Under the pieces are notes generated by a model. The model ran no database searches. It was not told the origin of the DNA and worked only from the letters and a program-made list of their open reading frames with translations. The position numbers were made by a program, and so were the translations under genes. A DNA stretch of 64,000 bases from Rossellomorea aquimaris. Lineage in GTDB: Bacteria > Bacillota > Bacilli > Bacillales > Bacillaceae_B. Below are positions 24,538 to 32,664 of this stretch, piece after piece; the first letter of the stretch is position 1, and the number at the start of each line of letters is the position of its first letter. The stretch lies in contig NZ_JAIVAT010000008.1 of the NCBI RefSeq assembly GCF_020172085.1, positions 1-64,000 of the forward strand, given 5' to 3'.

Positions 24538-24830
24538 TTAATCGTTTTTTACATTTTGCAGGTTCCACAATCCCATGAAGTCCTCTACAAGTTCTTTCAT
24601 ATGGATTCATTCTTTCCGGATGGGTATGACTCCTTTCCATAAGGAGTTGAAGTCAAATAAGTCAACCTTAAATTCTTTTATGACTGCCTGGACGAGATCA
24701 CTCATCGACGTAAAGGTGTTATCTAGTCGTGGGTCACCACCTGCATCAATTAAAAATTATGCTATTCATTGTTCTGAAGTATTACCAACATATGTTGAAA
24801 CGAATCAACCTACGGATGTATTTCATTTTA
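24538..24830 (-). pseudogene. Decayed protein-coding remnant of unknown family
   Basis: Minus-strand translation of 24538-24756 gives a protein-like run including GGDPRLDNTFTSMSDLV and FKVDLFDFNSLWKGVIPIRKE. It is then interrupted by an in-frame TGA at 24607-24609, where a Trp codon would fit. The frame continues as IHMKELVEDFMGLWNL to a TAA at 24538. Upstream (~24766-24810) another frame gives DSFQHMLVILQNNE, suggesting a frameshift as well. The composition looks like a real soluble protein. The plus-strand ORF over the same bases has no ribosome site and is taken as a shadow. The rest of 24084-24946 shows no gene. Confidence 0.5.
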
Positions 24831-24946
24831 TAATCTTCAACACACGGAGCAAATTATTCTGCTAGTTTTTTAAAAGATTTATAAAAAAGGTTTACTTTTA
24901 GAATAAATAGGAAATTTTACATATAGATGTAAAAAGGAGGGATACT

Positions 24947-25198
24947 TTGGACGTCTTGATGTATGCATTGAATATCCTGATTGCCATTTATTTGTTTGTA
25001 GATGCCCCCAAACACGACAAGAACAGATGGTTATGGGGAATCCTTGGTCTACTTTTCAGTTTTATCACTTTGGGAATCTATTGGATTATGACTGGAAAGA
25101 AAGTGTTGGGCTGGATTGTGCTGATCGCTTATATTATTTGGATCGTTCTCGGCATCATCGGTGTCGTGGCATTCGGTTTATTTAATGCGGCAAACTAA
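24947..25198 (+). CDS. Small membrane protein with two to three hydrophobic helices
   Basis: 83 residues. A TTG start lies 6 bases behind a perfect AAAGGAGG; an ATG five codons further in is the alternative. Hydrophobic segments lie at ~2-19, ~29-46 and ~54-78, with a short polar loop PKHDKNRWLW between the first two. No family recognised beyond general small Bacillus membrane proteins. Probably co-transcribed with the next small gene 40 bp downstream. Confidence 0.7.
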   Translation: MDVLMYALNILIAIYLFVDAPKHDKNRWLWGILGLLFSFITLGIYWIMTGKKVLGWIVLIAYIIWIVLGIIGVVAFGLFNAAN

Positions 25199-25240
25199 AC
25201 ATACTTACCCCTTTTTCTTCTATTATTGGAGGGGAGAATG

Positions 25241-25459
25241 ATGTGGGAAGGCAGGAAAGTCGATAAAGGATTTGAACCAATCTATTTCAATCTCAGTTAT
25301 AGAAGAAAGTTGATCCGAACGTTATGGATGACTCTTTTTCTTCCGATTCTATATTTTTCACTAAGATTTATCGGGCTGGACCTTTTTTATACGTGGATTG
25401 TAATGGGGATCTGCCTTATAGCACACATTGTCCAGATTGGGTATAACTATTATATGTAG
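25241..25459 (+). CDS. Small membrane protein with two hydrophobic helices
   Basis: 72-73 residues from an ATG-ATG pair (25238/25241) behind GGAGGGG (25228-25234). Hydrophobic segments at ~28-45 and ~50-68 follow a basic, aromatic N-terminus (SYRRKLIRTLW). Function unknown. Followed by a strong terminator. Confidence 0.65.
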   Translation: MWEGRKVDKGFEPIYFNLSYRRKLIRTLWMTLFLPILYFSLRFIGLDLFYTWIVMGICLIAHIVQIGYNYYM

Positions 25460-25503
25460 AAGAAATATGAGAATGAGTGAACTTTATGGCTGAATAAAAA
25501 ATG

Positions 25504-25550
25504 AAAAAGCTTAAGGTAGGGAACTTTACGACTGCCTTAAGCTTTTTCTA
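25504..25550 (+). terminator. Terminator after the two small membrane protein genes
   Basis: A 16 bp stem, AAAAAGCTTAAGGTAG against CTGCCTTAAGCTTTTT, followed by a T-rich tail. Confidence 0.9.
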
Positions 25551-25561
25551 TATGGTCGGAA

Positions 25562-25612
25562 TGAAAACGCCTACACTTTCCCATTGACAACTTGTATATA
25601 CATGAATACAAT
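25562..25612 (+). promoter_or_regulatory. treP promoter with cre site
   Basis: Consensus -35 TTGACA (25584-25589), 17 bp spacer, -10 TACAAT (25607-25612). A cre-like TGAAAACGCCTACA lies just upstream (25562-25575). A TreR-type operator fills the spacer. Confidence 0.75.
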
Positions 25613-25636
25613 ATTAATATATCTTGTATATACAAC
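25591..25636. promoter_or_regulatory. Two TreR operators at the treP promoter
   Basis: CTTGTATATACATG (25591-25604) lies between -35 and -10, and CTTGTATATACAAC (25623-25636) lies at the start of the transcript. Both match the TTGTATATACAA palindrome bound by the GntR-family repressor TreR. Further cre-like sites follow at 25650-25663 and 25712-25725. Confidence 0.75.
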
Positions 25637-25735
25637 ACCCCCAACAAAGTGAAAGCGTTTTGACAATAAGCGTTTTCCACATACTATTTAGGGGAATTCC
25701 ATTAATAGAAATGAAAGCGGGTACAACGCTTTTAT

Positions 25736-25757
25736 GGAAGGTGCCAGGCACCTTCCA
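25736..25757. repeat. Inverted repeat GGAAGGTGCC-AGGCACCTTCC
   Basis: A near-perfect palindrome between the treP promoter and its ribosome site. It would form a hairpin in the mRNA leader. Its GAAGGT/ACCTTC ends recur in the repeats downstream of treP, so it looks like a dispersed small element. Confidence 0.55.
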
Positions 25758-25777
25758 ATTCCAAGGGAGGGAATTTC

Positions 25778-27193
25778 ATGAGCGTGAAACGTGAAGACGT
25801 TCTCGAAATCATTGAAGCGATTGGCGGCAAGGATAATATCCGCACGGCCACTCATTGTGTGACTCGTCTACGGTTGGTTTTGAATGACGAGAAAAAGGTT
25901 GATAAGGAAAGATTAGAGGCAATTGATCTGGTGAAGGGTTCTTTCTCTTCCAATGGTCAGTTCCAGGTTGTCATCGGACAAGGTCTTGTGAATAAAGCGT
26001 ATCAAATTCTGGCGGAGGAAACAGGGATCGAGCAGGCGTCGAAGCAGGATGTCAAGGATGCCGCGACTCAGAACCTGAATCCACTGCAGCGTGCGATCAA
26101 AGTACTGGCGGATATCTTCATTCCGATCCTGCCGGCGATCGTAACGGCCGGTTTATTGATGGGTCTGAACAATATTTTGACCGGGCCGGGGATTTTCTAT
26201 GATGAGAAATCAGTCATTGAAGTTCATAAGCAATGGGCTGATTTCGCTTCGATTATTAACTTGATAGCCAACACCGCCTTTGTGTTCTTGCCTGGGTTGA
26301 TTGGTTGGTCAGCGGTCAAGCGTTTTGGGGGAAGTCCATTACTCGGTATCGTATTAGGTCTTATGCTCGTTCATCCGGACTTACTTAACGCATGGTCATA
26401 TGCAAGTGCAGAAAAGATTCCTACGTGGAACTTATTTGGATTAGAAGTCGACAAGATTGGATATCAAGGGCAAGTTCTACCGATTCTATTTGCTTCCTAT
26501 CTATTAGCAAAAATTGAAATGTTCCTGGATAAGAGAGTTCATGATTCCATCAAGCTGTTAGTAGTGGCACCAGTGGCATTATTGATTACTGGATTTGCTT
26601 CTTTCATCTTGATCGGGCCGGTTACGTTCTTTATCGGTAACCTGTTAACAGATGGTGTGGTATGGGTTTTTGATTCTGCTTCATGGTTAGGTGGACTACT
26701 GTATGGTGGCCTGTATGCGGTGATGGTTATCACTGGTATGCACCATACCTTCCTTGCAGTAGACTTACAGCTCGTCGGAAGCCAGGGTGGAACATTCCTA
26801 TGGCCGATCCTGGCACTATCGAATATCGCACAAGGTTCAGCCGCTCTCGCGATGATGTTTGTAGCGAAGAAAGAAAACGAAAAGCTTCGCGGTCTTGCAG
26901 GCACATCTGCCATCTCGGCTTATTTAGGAATTACAGAACCGGCGATGTTCGGGGTTAACCTCCGCTACCGCTACCCATTCATTAGCGCCTTAATCGGATC
27001 CGCTCTTGGTGGTGTATTGCTGGCGATGACTGGTACCAAAGCCTTCTCCATCGGTGTAGGTGGATTACCTGGATTCTTGTCCATCATTCCTAAATACTGG
27101 CTACCATTCTTCATTGGAATGGCCATCTGTATCGTCGTACCATTCGTACTGACATTGATATGGTCCAAATTCAGTAAGAACGAAGCAGTCTAA
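25778..27193 (+). CDS. treP: Trehalose-specific PTS permease, EIIBC
   Basis: 471 residues that import and phosphorylate trehalose to trehalose-6-phosphate. The EIIB domain is N-terminal, with phospho-cysteine Cys27 in ATHCVTRLR. The EIIC domain (~105-470) has about ten membrane helices and the GITEPAMFGVNLRYRYPF motif. There is no EIIA domain, so it must use the glucose-type EIIA from elsewhere, as B. subtilis TreP does. ATG behind AAGGGAGGG. Controlled by TreR operators and cre sites upstream; treA follows 330 bp downstream. Confidence 0.95.
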   Translation: MSVKREDVLEIIEAIGGKDNIRTATHCVTRLRLVLNDEKKVDKERLEAIDLVKGSFSSNGQFQVVIGQGLVNKAYQILAEETGIEQASKQDVKDAATQNLNPLQRAIKVLADIFIPILPAIVTAGLLMGLNNILTGPGIFYDEKSVIEVHKQWADFASIINLIANTAFVFLPGLIGWSAVKRFGGSPLLGIVLGLMLVHPDLLNAWSYASAEKIPTWNLFGLEVDKIGYQGQVLPILFASYLLAKIEMFLDKRVHDSIKLLVVAPVALLITGFASFILIGPVTFFIGNLLTDGVVWVFDSASWLGGLLYGGLYAVMVITGMHHTFLAVDLQLVGSQGGTFLWPILALSNIAQGSAALAMMFVAKKENEKLRGLAGTSAISAYLGITEPAMFGVNLRYRYPFISALIGSALGGVLLAMTGTKAFSIGVGGLPGFLSIIPKYWLPFFIGMAICIVVPFVLTLIWSKFSKNEAV

Positions 27194-27217
27194 TTAATAG
27201 AGAAAAAGAGTTGCAAC

Positions 27218-27235
27218 AACTTGTATATACAAGTT
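27218..27235. promoter_or_regulatory. Third TreR operator, between treP and treA
   Basis: AACTTGTATATACAAGTT is a perfect 18-bp palindrome and the best operator of the locus. A weak promoter-like pair (TTGCAA at 27211-27216 and TTAAAC at 27234-27239) surrounds it. It may give treA its own control. Confidence 0.65.
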
Positions 27236-27240
27236 AAACT

Positions 27241-27312
27241 AAGGGGGGACAAATGAATTCTTACCACTTTCCTGAAAAGGCTAGTGCTGGGGATGTTTGT
27301 CCCCTTTTTTAG
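27241..27312 (+). terminator. Possible terminator or attenuator between treP and treA
   Basis: GGGGACAAA (27244-27252 region) can pair with TTTGTCCCC (about 27295-27303), followed by TTTTTT. The loop is long (about 40 nt), so the efficiency is uncertain. Confidence 0.55.
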
Positions 27313-27500
27313 AGGGACGGACCTTCAAATAAGCGGTATTTGGAGCATCCTTTTCCAATAGATAAGGGTTTTAGACGAAAAATGGAAGGTCCGTCCCTCC
27401 CAAAAGACAGACCTCCATGGTAACAAGTCGTATTAAATAAATGATTATGTATAAAAAGAAACGGCGGATAAGAAGAAATAGTGAGGTCCGTTCCTCAAAA
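27312..27500. repeat. GGGACGGACCTTC / GAAGGTCCGTCCC inverted repeats
   Basis: GAGGGACGGACCTTC (27313-27327) and its reverse complement (27387-27402) bracket about 60 bp. A third half-copy, GAGGTCCGTTCCTC, lies at 27483-27496. They resemble small dispersed repeats of Bacillaceae genomes. Confidence 0.55.
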
Positions 27501-27525
27501 ATATGTGAAGGATGGTGCATGTTCT

Positions 27526-29211
27526 ATGAAGCAGCCTTGGTGGAAGAAGGCGGTTGTGTATCAGATTTATCCGAAGAGTTTTTATGATACGTCGGGGAAT
27601 GGCGTTGGTGATATTAAGGGGATTACGGCGAAGCTGGATTATTTGAAGGAGCTTGGGATTGATGTAGTGTGGCTGACTCCGATTTATAAGAGCCCGCAAC
27701 GTGATAATGGATATGATATCAGTGATTATTTTAATATTCATGATGAGTACGGAACGATGGAGGATTTTGATGAGCTTCTCGCAGAAGCCCACGAGCGTGG
27801 GATCAAGATCATCATGGATATCGTGATCAATCATACGTCCACGGAGAACCAATGGTTCATCGAGTCGCGGAAGTCTAAGGACAATGAGTACCGTGACTTC
27901 TATATATGGAAGGACGGCAAGCCCGACGGCTCCGAGCCCACCAACTGGCAGTCGAAGTTCGGCGGCAACGCTTGGCAGTATGATGAGGAAACGGGTCAAT
28001 ACTACCTCCACCTCTTTGATGTCACTCAGGCCGATTTGAACTGGGAAAATGATAAAGTAAGAAACAAACTATATGACATGATGCACTTCTGGCTGAAAAA
28101 AGGCGTCGATGGCTTCCGTCTGGACGTGATTAATCTCATTTCCAAAGATCAGGATTTCCCTGATGACGACGGCTCCGTTGCACCTGGAGATGGACGCAAG
28201 TTTTACACAGATGGCCCTAAGGTACATGACTACATGCAGGAAATGAACAAGGAAGTCTTCTCCCAATACGACATCATGACGGTTGGGGAAATGTCTTCTA
28301 CTACGATTGATCATTGTATCAAGTATTCGAAGCCGGAACGCAACGAGCTCAGCATGACGTTCAACTTCCATCACTTAAAAGTGGATTATCCGAACGGTGA
28401 GAAATGGTCAGTCGCTGACTTTGATTTCCTTAAGCTGAAGGACATTCTGTCTACCTGGCAGCGTGAAATGCACAAAGGCGGCGGCTGGAACGCCCTCTTC
28501 TGGTGCAACCACGATCAGCCGCGGATCGTTTCCCGCTATGGTAACGATGGAGATTACCGTAACGAATCAGCGAAGATGCTCGCGACAACAATCCATCTGA
28601 TGCAGGGTACTCCATATATTTACCAAGGAGAAGAATTCGGGATGACGAATCCGAAATTCACAAGTATCGATGAATACCGTGACGTCGAATCCATCAACAT
28701 CTTTAATATTTTGAAAGAACAAGGAAAATCAGAAGAAGAAATCCTAGAGATCCTCCGTCATAAATCACGTGATAACTCACGTACACCGGTGCAGTGGAAC
28801 AGTAAAGAGAACGCCGGATTTACAAGTGGCACACCTTGGATCCCTGTTGCGAAAAACTTTAAAGATATCAACGCGGAACAAGCATTGGCAGACGAGAACT
28901 CTGTCTTCTATCATTACCAAAAGCTGAACCGCCTCCGCAAGGAATATGACATCATCGTGGATGGTGACTATCAGCTGATTTTGGACGATCACCCTGATCT
29001 TTTTGCCTATGTGAGGAATGGTGACGATGAGAAATTGCTTGTAGTGAATAATTTCTATGGTCGTGAGTCGTCATTCACACTTCCAGATGAGGTTAATGCG
29101 AAAGGTTGGACGAGTGAGATACTGATCTCTAATTACGAGGATACGAAGAATGTGTATGATCGTATGACGCTTCGTCCTTATGAGTCTGTTGTGTTCCTTG
29201 TAAAAGAATAA
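27526..29211 (+). CDS. treA: Phospho-alpha-(1,1)-glucosidase (trehalose-6-phosphate hydrolase), GH13
   Basis: 561 residues from the ATG at 27526 (AAGGATGGTG upstream), the usual length of TreA; the longer GTG frame from 27481 lacks support. It hydrolyses trehalose-6-phosphate to glucose and glucose-6-phosphate in the cytoplasm. GH13 motifs: QIYPKSFYD, DIVINH, GFRLD with nucleophile Asp200, VGEM with acid Glu255, and NHDQPR with Asp330. No signal peptide. Preceded by treP and followed by a strong terminator, so treR is not in the same transcript. Confidence 0.95.
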   Translation: MKQPWWKKAVVYQIYPKSFYDTSGNGVGDIKGITAKLDYLKELGIDVVWLTPIYKSPQRDNGYDISDYFNIHDEYGTMEDFDELLAEAHERGIKIIMDIVINHTSTENQWFIESRKSKDNEYRDFYIWKDGKPDGSEPTNWQSKFGGNAWQYDEETGQYYLHLFDVTQADLNWENDKVRNKLYDMMHFWLKKGVDGFRLDVINLISKDQDFPDDDGSVAPGDGRKFYTDGPKVHDYMQEMNKEVFSQYDIMTVGEMSSTTIDHCIKYSKPERNELSMTFNFHHLKVDYPNGEKWSVADFDFLKLKDILSTWQREMHKGGGWNALFWCNHDQPRIVSRYGNDGDYRNESAKMLATTIHLMQGTPYIYQGEEFGMTNPKFTSIDEYRDVESINIFNILKEQGKSEEEILEILRHKSRDNSRTPVQWNSKENAGFTSGTPWIPVAKNFKDINAEQALADENSVFYHYQKLNRLRKEYDIIVDGDYQLILDDHPDLFAYVRNGDDEKLLVVNNFYGRESSFTLPDEVNAKGWTSEILISNYEDTKNVYDRMTLRPYESVVFLVKE

Positions 29212-29222
29212 GAGATAAATGC

Positions 29223-29266
29223 CAAACAAACCGCTCTGTATTTCATCACAGAGCGGTTTGTTTTTC
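29223..29266 (+). terminator. treA terminator
   Basis: A 16 bp stem (AAACAAACCGCTCTGT against ACAGAGCGGTTTGTTT) with a T-tail. Confidence 0.93.
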
Positions 29267-29307
29267 CATCAGTTGTGAGTAAGAGACTCATTCTCTTTCA
29301 TAGGCGT

Positions 29308-30078
29308 TTAAATGGTATTACCATTATTTATTATCCTATTCACCATCATAATACCCCCACATATGATCACAAGCAATAACCCAATCCCTAACTGTAAAGG
29401 AAGTAATGGACTAGGATACATATATAAGTCATCATTATGGTAACCATGCATTGTGTAGGTTAGATGACGGATTAACTGTGTTTCGAGTTTATTTTTCGTT
29501 TCTAATGTAAAACTGTTTTCGGAAATCGTCCCATCTTCATTAATAAGATATACTTGATATGATGATTCTTCATCATCAACCATTCCTTCCATTCTGTTAC
29601 CGACCCTACGAGGGTTTTGTCTTGTGGTTTCAATAGCAATAGCCAATTGTTCTTTTCCAGTATCATTTTCTTCTACTAAAAGGTATTCAACTGTACTCCG
29701 AAACGCTCCCATTTCAGAGTTTTGATAAAGATCAAAGTCTTTAAGGGTTGTTACAACTTCACCATCAACTTCAACAAAAATATCCCCTCTTCTAACAGAA
29801 TCGCCCCAAGGGTTTACTTCAATTTCATCAGACTTATTCTTGTAGTACGTTTGGACCTGAACCCCATGGTAGTCTTGTTTCGTACTTACTTTAGTTAGGT
29901 CGTTCGGCCGGAATATATCGTATTTATCTTCCATAGCAGATTGGTAATGCCTCTCCCATCCTAAACTGATAAAAGTCGGTACGATACTAAGAAGGGATAA
30001 CCATCCAATAATGAAGAAAGTCCAGTTTATTCCTTTTAATATCCTATTAAGGTACTTCATGAAATCATCCATTCCCAT
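29308..30078 (-). CDS. Membrane protein of unknown function with a large external domain
   Basis: 256 residues. Hydrophobic helices lie near each end (~20-40 and ~224-246); the ~180 residues between are hydrophilic and probably face outward. The segment RRGDIFVEVDGEVVTTL hints at a PDZ-like loop, but this is weak. No named family recognised. A start at the internal ATG of MKYLNR (30060) is possible. It interrupts the usual treA-treR linkage. Confidence 0.65.
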   Translation of the reverse strand: MGMDDFMKYLNRILKGINWTFFIIGWLSLLSIVPTFISLGWERHYQSAMEDKYDIFRPNDLTKVSTKQDYHGVQVQTYYKNKSDEIEVNPWGDSVRRGDIFVEVDGEVVTTLKDFDLYQNSEMGAFRSTVEYLLVEENDTGKEQLAIAIETTRQNPRRVGNRMEGMVDDEESSYQVYLINEDGTISENSFTLETKNKLETQLIRHLTYTMHGYHNDDLYMYPSPLLPLQLGIGLLLVIICGGIMMVNRIINNGNTI

Positions 30079-30333
30079 TGATTGTTTGTAGACTTATTAT
30101 AATATATTGACAGCTGGCTGAATATTTCACGAGGGAAGATACTTAAGTCCTCACAAATAAGTGCAGAGGATAAAAAACCCAATATTTGGGTACACATTTA
30201 ATGGGTTCACTCCTCACTTATGATGAGAATTCTTACAATCTTTCTCACGTTGCTTTATTATTTAGTGTGATGAAAGTATCATGCCGTCTTCCATTAAGTG
30301 ATAAACAGCGGAAAACTAATTAGGAGGTTGCCA

Positions 30334-30561
30334 ATGTTTACAGATAATCCACCCCTTAAGAGAATGATCCGGATCGGACTGCTTATTTTCGCTATTATGG
30401 GTTTCATCAGCGGAAGCTTGCCACTTGCCATCATTAGTCCTGCTATTTTCACTGGCTCACACCTGCCTGAACAGCTTCCGGCGTTTATGGTCATTGCTGT
30501 GGTTAACTATGCTTTTGCAATCTTCTTACTCCTGGTGCGCTCAAAACTTTTTAAAAAGTAA
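30334..30561 (+). CDS. Small membrane protein (75 aa, two helices)
   Basis: ATG at 30334 behind TTAGGAGG. Two hydrophobic segments (~12-38 and ~48-68) with a short loop TGSHLPEQLP between, and a basic end (RSKLFKK). Function unknown. Confidence 0.65.
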   Translation: MFTDNPPLKRMIRIGLLIFAIMGFISGSLPLAIISPAIFTGSHLPEQLPAFMVIAVVNYAFAIFLLLVRSKLFKK

Positions 30562-30629
30562 ACCACATAAATATTTAGTTAACATTTCGTGACTCTTATG
30601 GGATAATAAAGTCAAAAGGAGTTCTCCCC

Positions 30630-30797
30630 ATGCCTACCACACAAAGTGTTCAGAACATCACTCAAGAAATGGAATCAAAACGACTGGAACTAAAGTACTT
30701 TGCTTTATACCATGGATACTCACATCCAGCTACGGTAAAAATCAGTCAGGAACTCGACGAACTATTTAATCTTTACCATCAAATGACACAAAAATAA
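30630..30797 (+). CDS. Spo0E-family aspartyl-phosphate phosphatase (55 aa)
   Basis: A 55-residue frame with a good AAAGGAG site 9 bases before the ATG. The C-terminal half carries the Spo0E signature: HGYSHPATVKISQELDELFNL, in which SQELD is the catalytic-site motif. Family members such as Spo0E, YisI and YnzD dephosphorylate Spo0A~P and so delay sporulation. A terminator follows directly. Specificity cannot be told from sequence. Confidence 0.85.
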   Translation: MPTTQSVQNITQEMESKRLELKYFALYHGYSHPATVKISQELDELFNLYHQMTQK

Positions 30798-30827
30798 AAG
30801 GCTGTGCCCAGGCACAGCCTTTCTTCT
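30798..30827. terminator. Bidirectional terminator
   Basis: Stem AAGGCTGTGCC/GGCACAGCCTT between the Spo0E-like gene and the convergent lipoprotein gene. Confidence 0.9.
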
Positions 30828-31436
30828 TTATTCCGTTGCTCCGTCTTCCCCTTCACTAGCCAAGAAGAAGATCGCCGCAACCTTCCATCCATCCTCTTTC
30901 TTATGGAAGACGGTTACTTGCTTACCAGATCTAGTCACTTCCTTATCGCTGTTCGGGTCCTTTGTCGTTGCCTTGATCTCGGCGTACACATCCGCTTTCT
31001 TACCGGCTGCATAGTTGATGATCTTCACATTATCCACCGAACGCTTGGAATCGACCGAATCAAAGATCTGTTTCACATAGCGCTCTTCGTCTTCGTACTT
31101 GAAGTTCACCGGTGTCTTCGAGATAACACTCATGTATGAATCGAAATCTTCTTCGTTAAAGGCATTGATATATTGATCAAAGGCTGCGTTGATCGCCGTC
31201 TTATCTTCTTCCGGGATCCCTTCCGCTTGCTCAAGTGCACTCGCGTCTTCCACGACCTGGGTCATCTGGTTCAAGGATGCCGCTTCATCTGTCGCAGGGT
31301 CTTCTTTCGGGCTGACCTCTTCCGTTTTTGCCGTATCTTTCTCTTCCTTCTTCTCTTCGTCTGCCCCACAAGCACCCAATAACAACGTGCTCATGCCAAT
31401 TCCCAACATGACTTTCTTCCAATGCTGTTTCGACAA
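30828..31436 (-). CDS. Lipoprotein with NTF2/SnoaL-like domain
   Basis: 202 residues. Signal with lipobox LLGAC (Cys23), then a long Glu/Lys/Thr-rich linker (~25-55). The C-terminal domain (~80-195) has INAFNEEDFDSYMSVI and GWKVAAIFF, the pattern of NTF2-like folds. It starts at a TTG behind AAGGGTGA. Its role is unknown; it is probably bound to the outer membrane face. Confidence 0.75.
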   Translation of the reverse strand: MSKQHWKKVMLGIGMSTLLLGACGADEEKKEEKDTAKTEEVSPKEDPATDEAASLNQMTQVVEDASALEQAEGIPEEDKTAINAAFDQYINAFNEEDFDSYMSVISKTPVNFKYEDEERYVKQIFDSVDSKRSVDNVKIINYAAGKKADVYAEIKATTKDPNSDKEVTRSGKQVTVFHKKEDGWKVAAIFFLASEGEDGATE

Positions 31437-31554
31437 TGCTCTTCACCCTTTTCTAAAATTTGCACTATCTCCATTCTATTGAAAATATTCACAACACTCA
31501 AGTTGAATCTCATTTCTTCCTATTAATTATGGTAAAATAATAGCAGGTGATATT

Positions 31555-32277
31555 ATGACGAAGAGTAATAAATACAAACAAATCTTTGAAGATCTTTCTG
31601 AAAAAATCCAAAATGGTACCTATACAGCAAATTCGATCCTTCCTTCGGAGAACGAGCTGACGGCCATTTATAGCACTTCTCGTGAGACTATTCGTAAAGC
31701 GCTTACATTATTAGCGCAAAAAGGATTCATTCAAAAGCTGCGTGGAAAGGGCTCCCTCGTGCTTGATGTGTCACGTATGAGCTTTCCGATTTCCGGGCTT
31801 GTCAGCTTCAAAGAGCTGCAGACTTCCATGGGGCGGGATCATATCGAGACATTCGTCCACGAATTTGGGCTGGTTCTGGCTGTAGATGCGGTTGCTAATC
31901 AGCTCGAGGCTTCTCGAGGCGCCGAAGTATGGAAAGTCATCCGATCCCGCAAAATCGGCGGTGAACGGATCATTCTTGATAAATCTTATTTTCTGAAAGA
32001 ACAGGTCCCGTTGCTGACGAAAGAAATCTGCGAGAACTCGATTTATGAGTATCTCGAAGGTGAGCTTCATCTGCCCATCGATTTTGCAAAAAAAGAGATT
32101 GTTGTGGAAGAATGCACGGATGAGGACAGAGAATATCTTGATTTGAATGATTATGACCATGTGGTGGTCGTGAAGAACTATGTTCATCTGAAGGATGCGA
32201 CTTTGTTTGAATATACGGAATCTCGGCACCGATTGGATATGTTCCGATTTGTTGATTTTGCACGGAGAAAGCATTAG
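31555..32277 (+). CDS. treR: Trehalose operon repressor, GntR family
   Basis: 240 residues. An N-terminal winged helix (~5-70) with ILPSENELTAIYSTSRETIRKAL is followed by a UTRA effector-binding domain (~90-235) starting SFPISGLVSFKELQ, as in TreR. TreR represses treP-treA until trehalose-6-phosphate binds. The TTGTATATACAA operators upstream of treP and treA in this window fit. In B. subtilis treR is the third gene of the operon; here it lies 2.3 kb beyond treA with its own leader and terminator. Confidence 0.92.
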   Translation: MTKSNKYKQIFEDLSEKIQNGTYTANSILPSENELTAIYSTSRETIRKALTLLAQKGFIQKLRGKGSLVLDVSRMSFPISGLVSFKELQTSMGRDHIETFVHEFGLVLAVDAVANQLEASRGAEVWKVIRSRKIGGERIILDKSYFLKEQVPLLTKEICENSIYEYLEGELHLPIDFAKKEIVVEECTDEDREYLDLNDYDHVVVVKNYVHLKDATLFEYTESRHRLDMFRFVDFARRKH

Positions 32278-32284
32278 GGTTGGG

Positions 32285-32317
32285 TCCACTTCCTGGTTAG
32301 GAAGTGGAATTTTTTAA
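32285..32317 (+). terminator. treR terminator
   Basis: Stem CCACTTCCT/AGGAAGTGG (32286-32294 and 32299-32307) followed by a T-run. Confidence 0.9.
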
Positions 32318-32585
32318 TTTAAATTTAAAATTAAAGAAAATTTGACAACTAGGTTCAATTATTCTAATAGTGGATTCATTATGATGAAATGGGATTAATA
32401 TTTCTTATGACGGTATAATTATTAAGGATTAATTCTAGCCAAAAACAGATTAATTATAAAGAGATGCCCCTTTTTCTAACCTCTTCCACTTATTTATCCC
32501 TATCCCAAGAAGCCATTCGGACAAATCAGCTCCCATTCCCGCTTTAATCCAGATAAATACTCTAAAAAATCCATTCAATATCACG
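32318..32585. other. Intergenic region, no gene seen
   Basis: A/T-rich. A promoter-like TTGACA (32342-32347) with a TAATAG 17 bp downstream points rightward but leads to no gene that I can support. Confidence 0.3.
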
Positions 32586-32620
32586 CAAAAAAAAAACAGC
32601 CCTCCTACAAGAAGGGCCGC
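32586..32620 (-). terminator. degU terminator
   Basis: On the minus strand, AGCGGCCCTTCT/AGGAGGGCTG forms a stem followed by ten T. Confidence 0.85.
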
Positions 32621-32664
32621 TCTCTCAACAACAAATTAACAATACTCTATCTATCAACCGGTAC

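Noticed and set aside
24575-24865. 96-aa plus-strand ORF
   Set aside because: No ribosome site; the minus strand of the same bases reads as a decayed protein, which explains it better.
27445-28992. Minus-strand ORFs (188, 101 and 71 aa) opposite treA
   Set aside because: Shadows of the treA coding frame.
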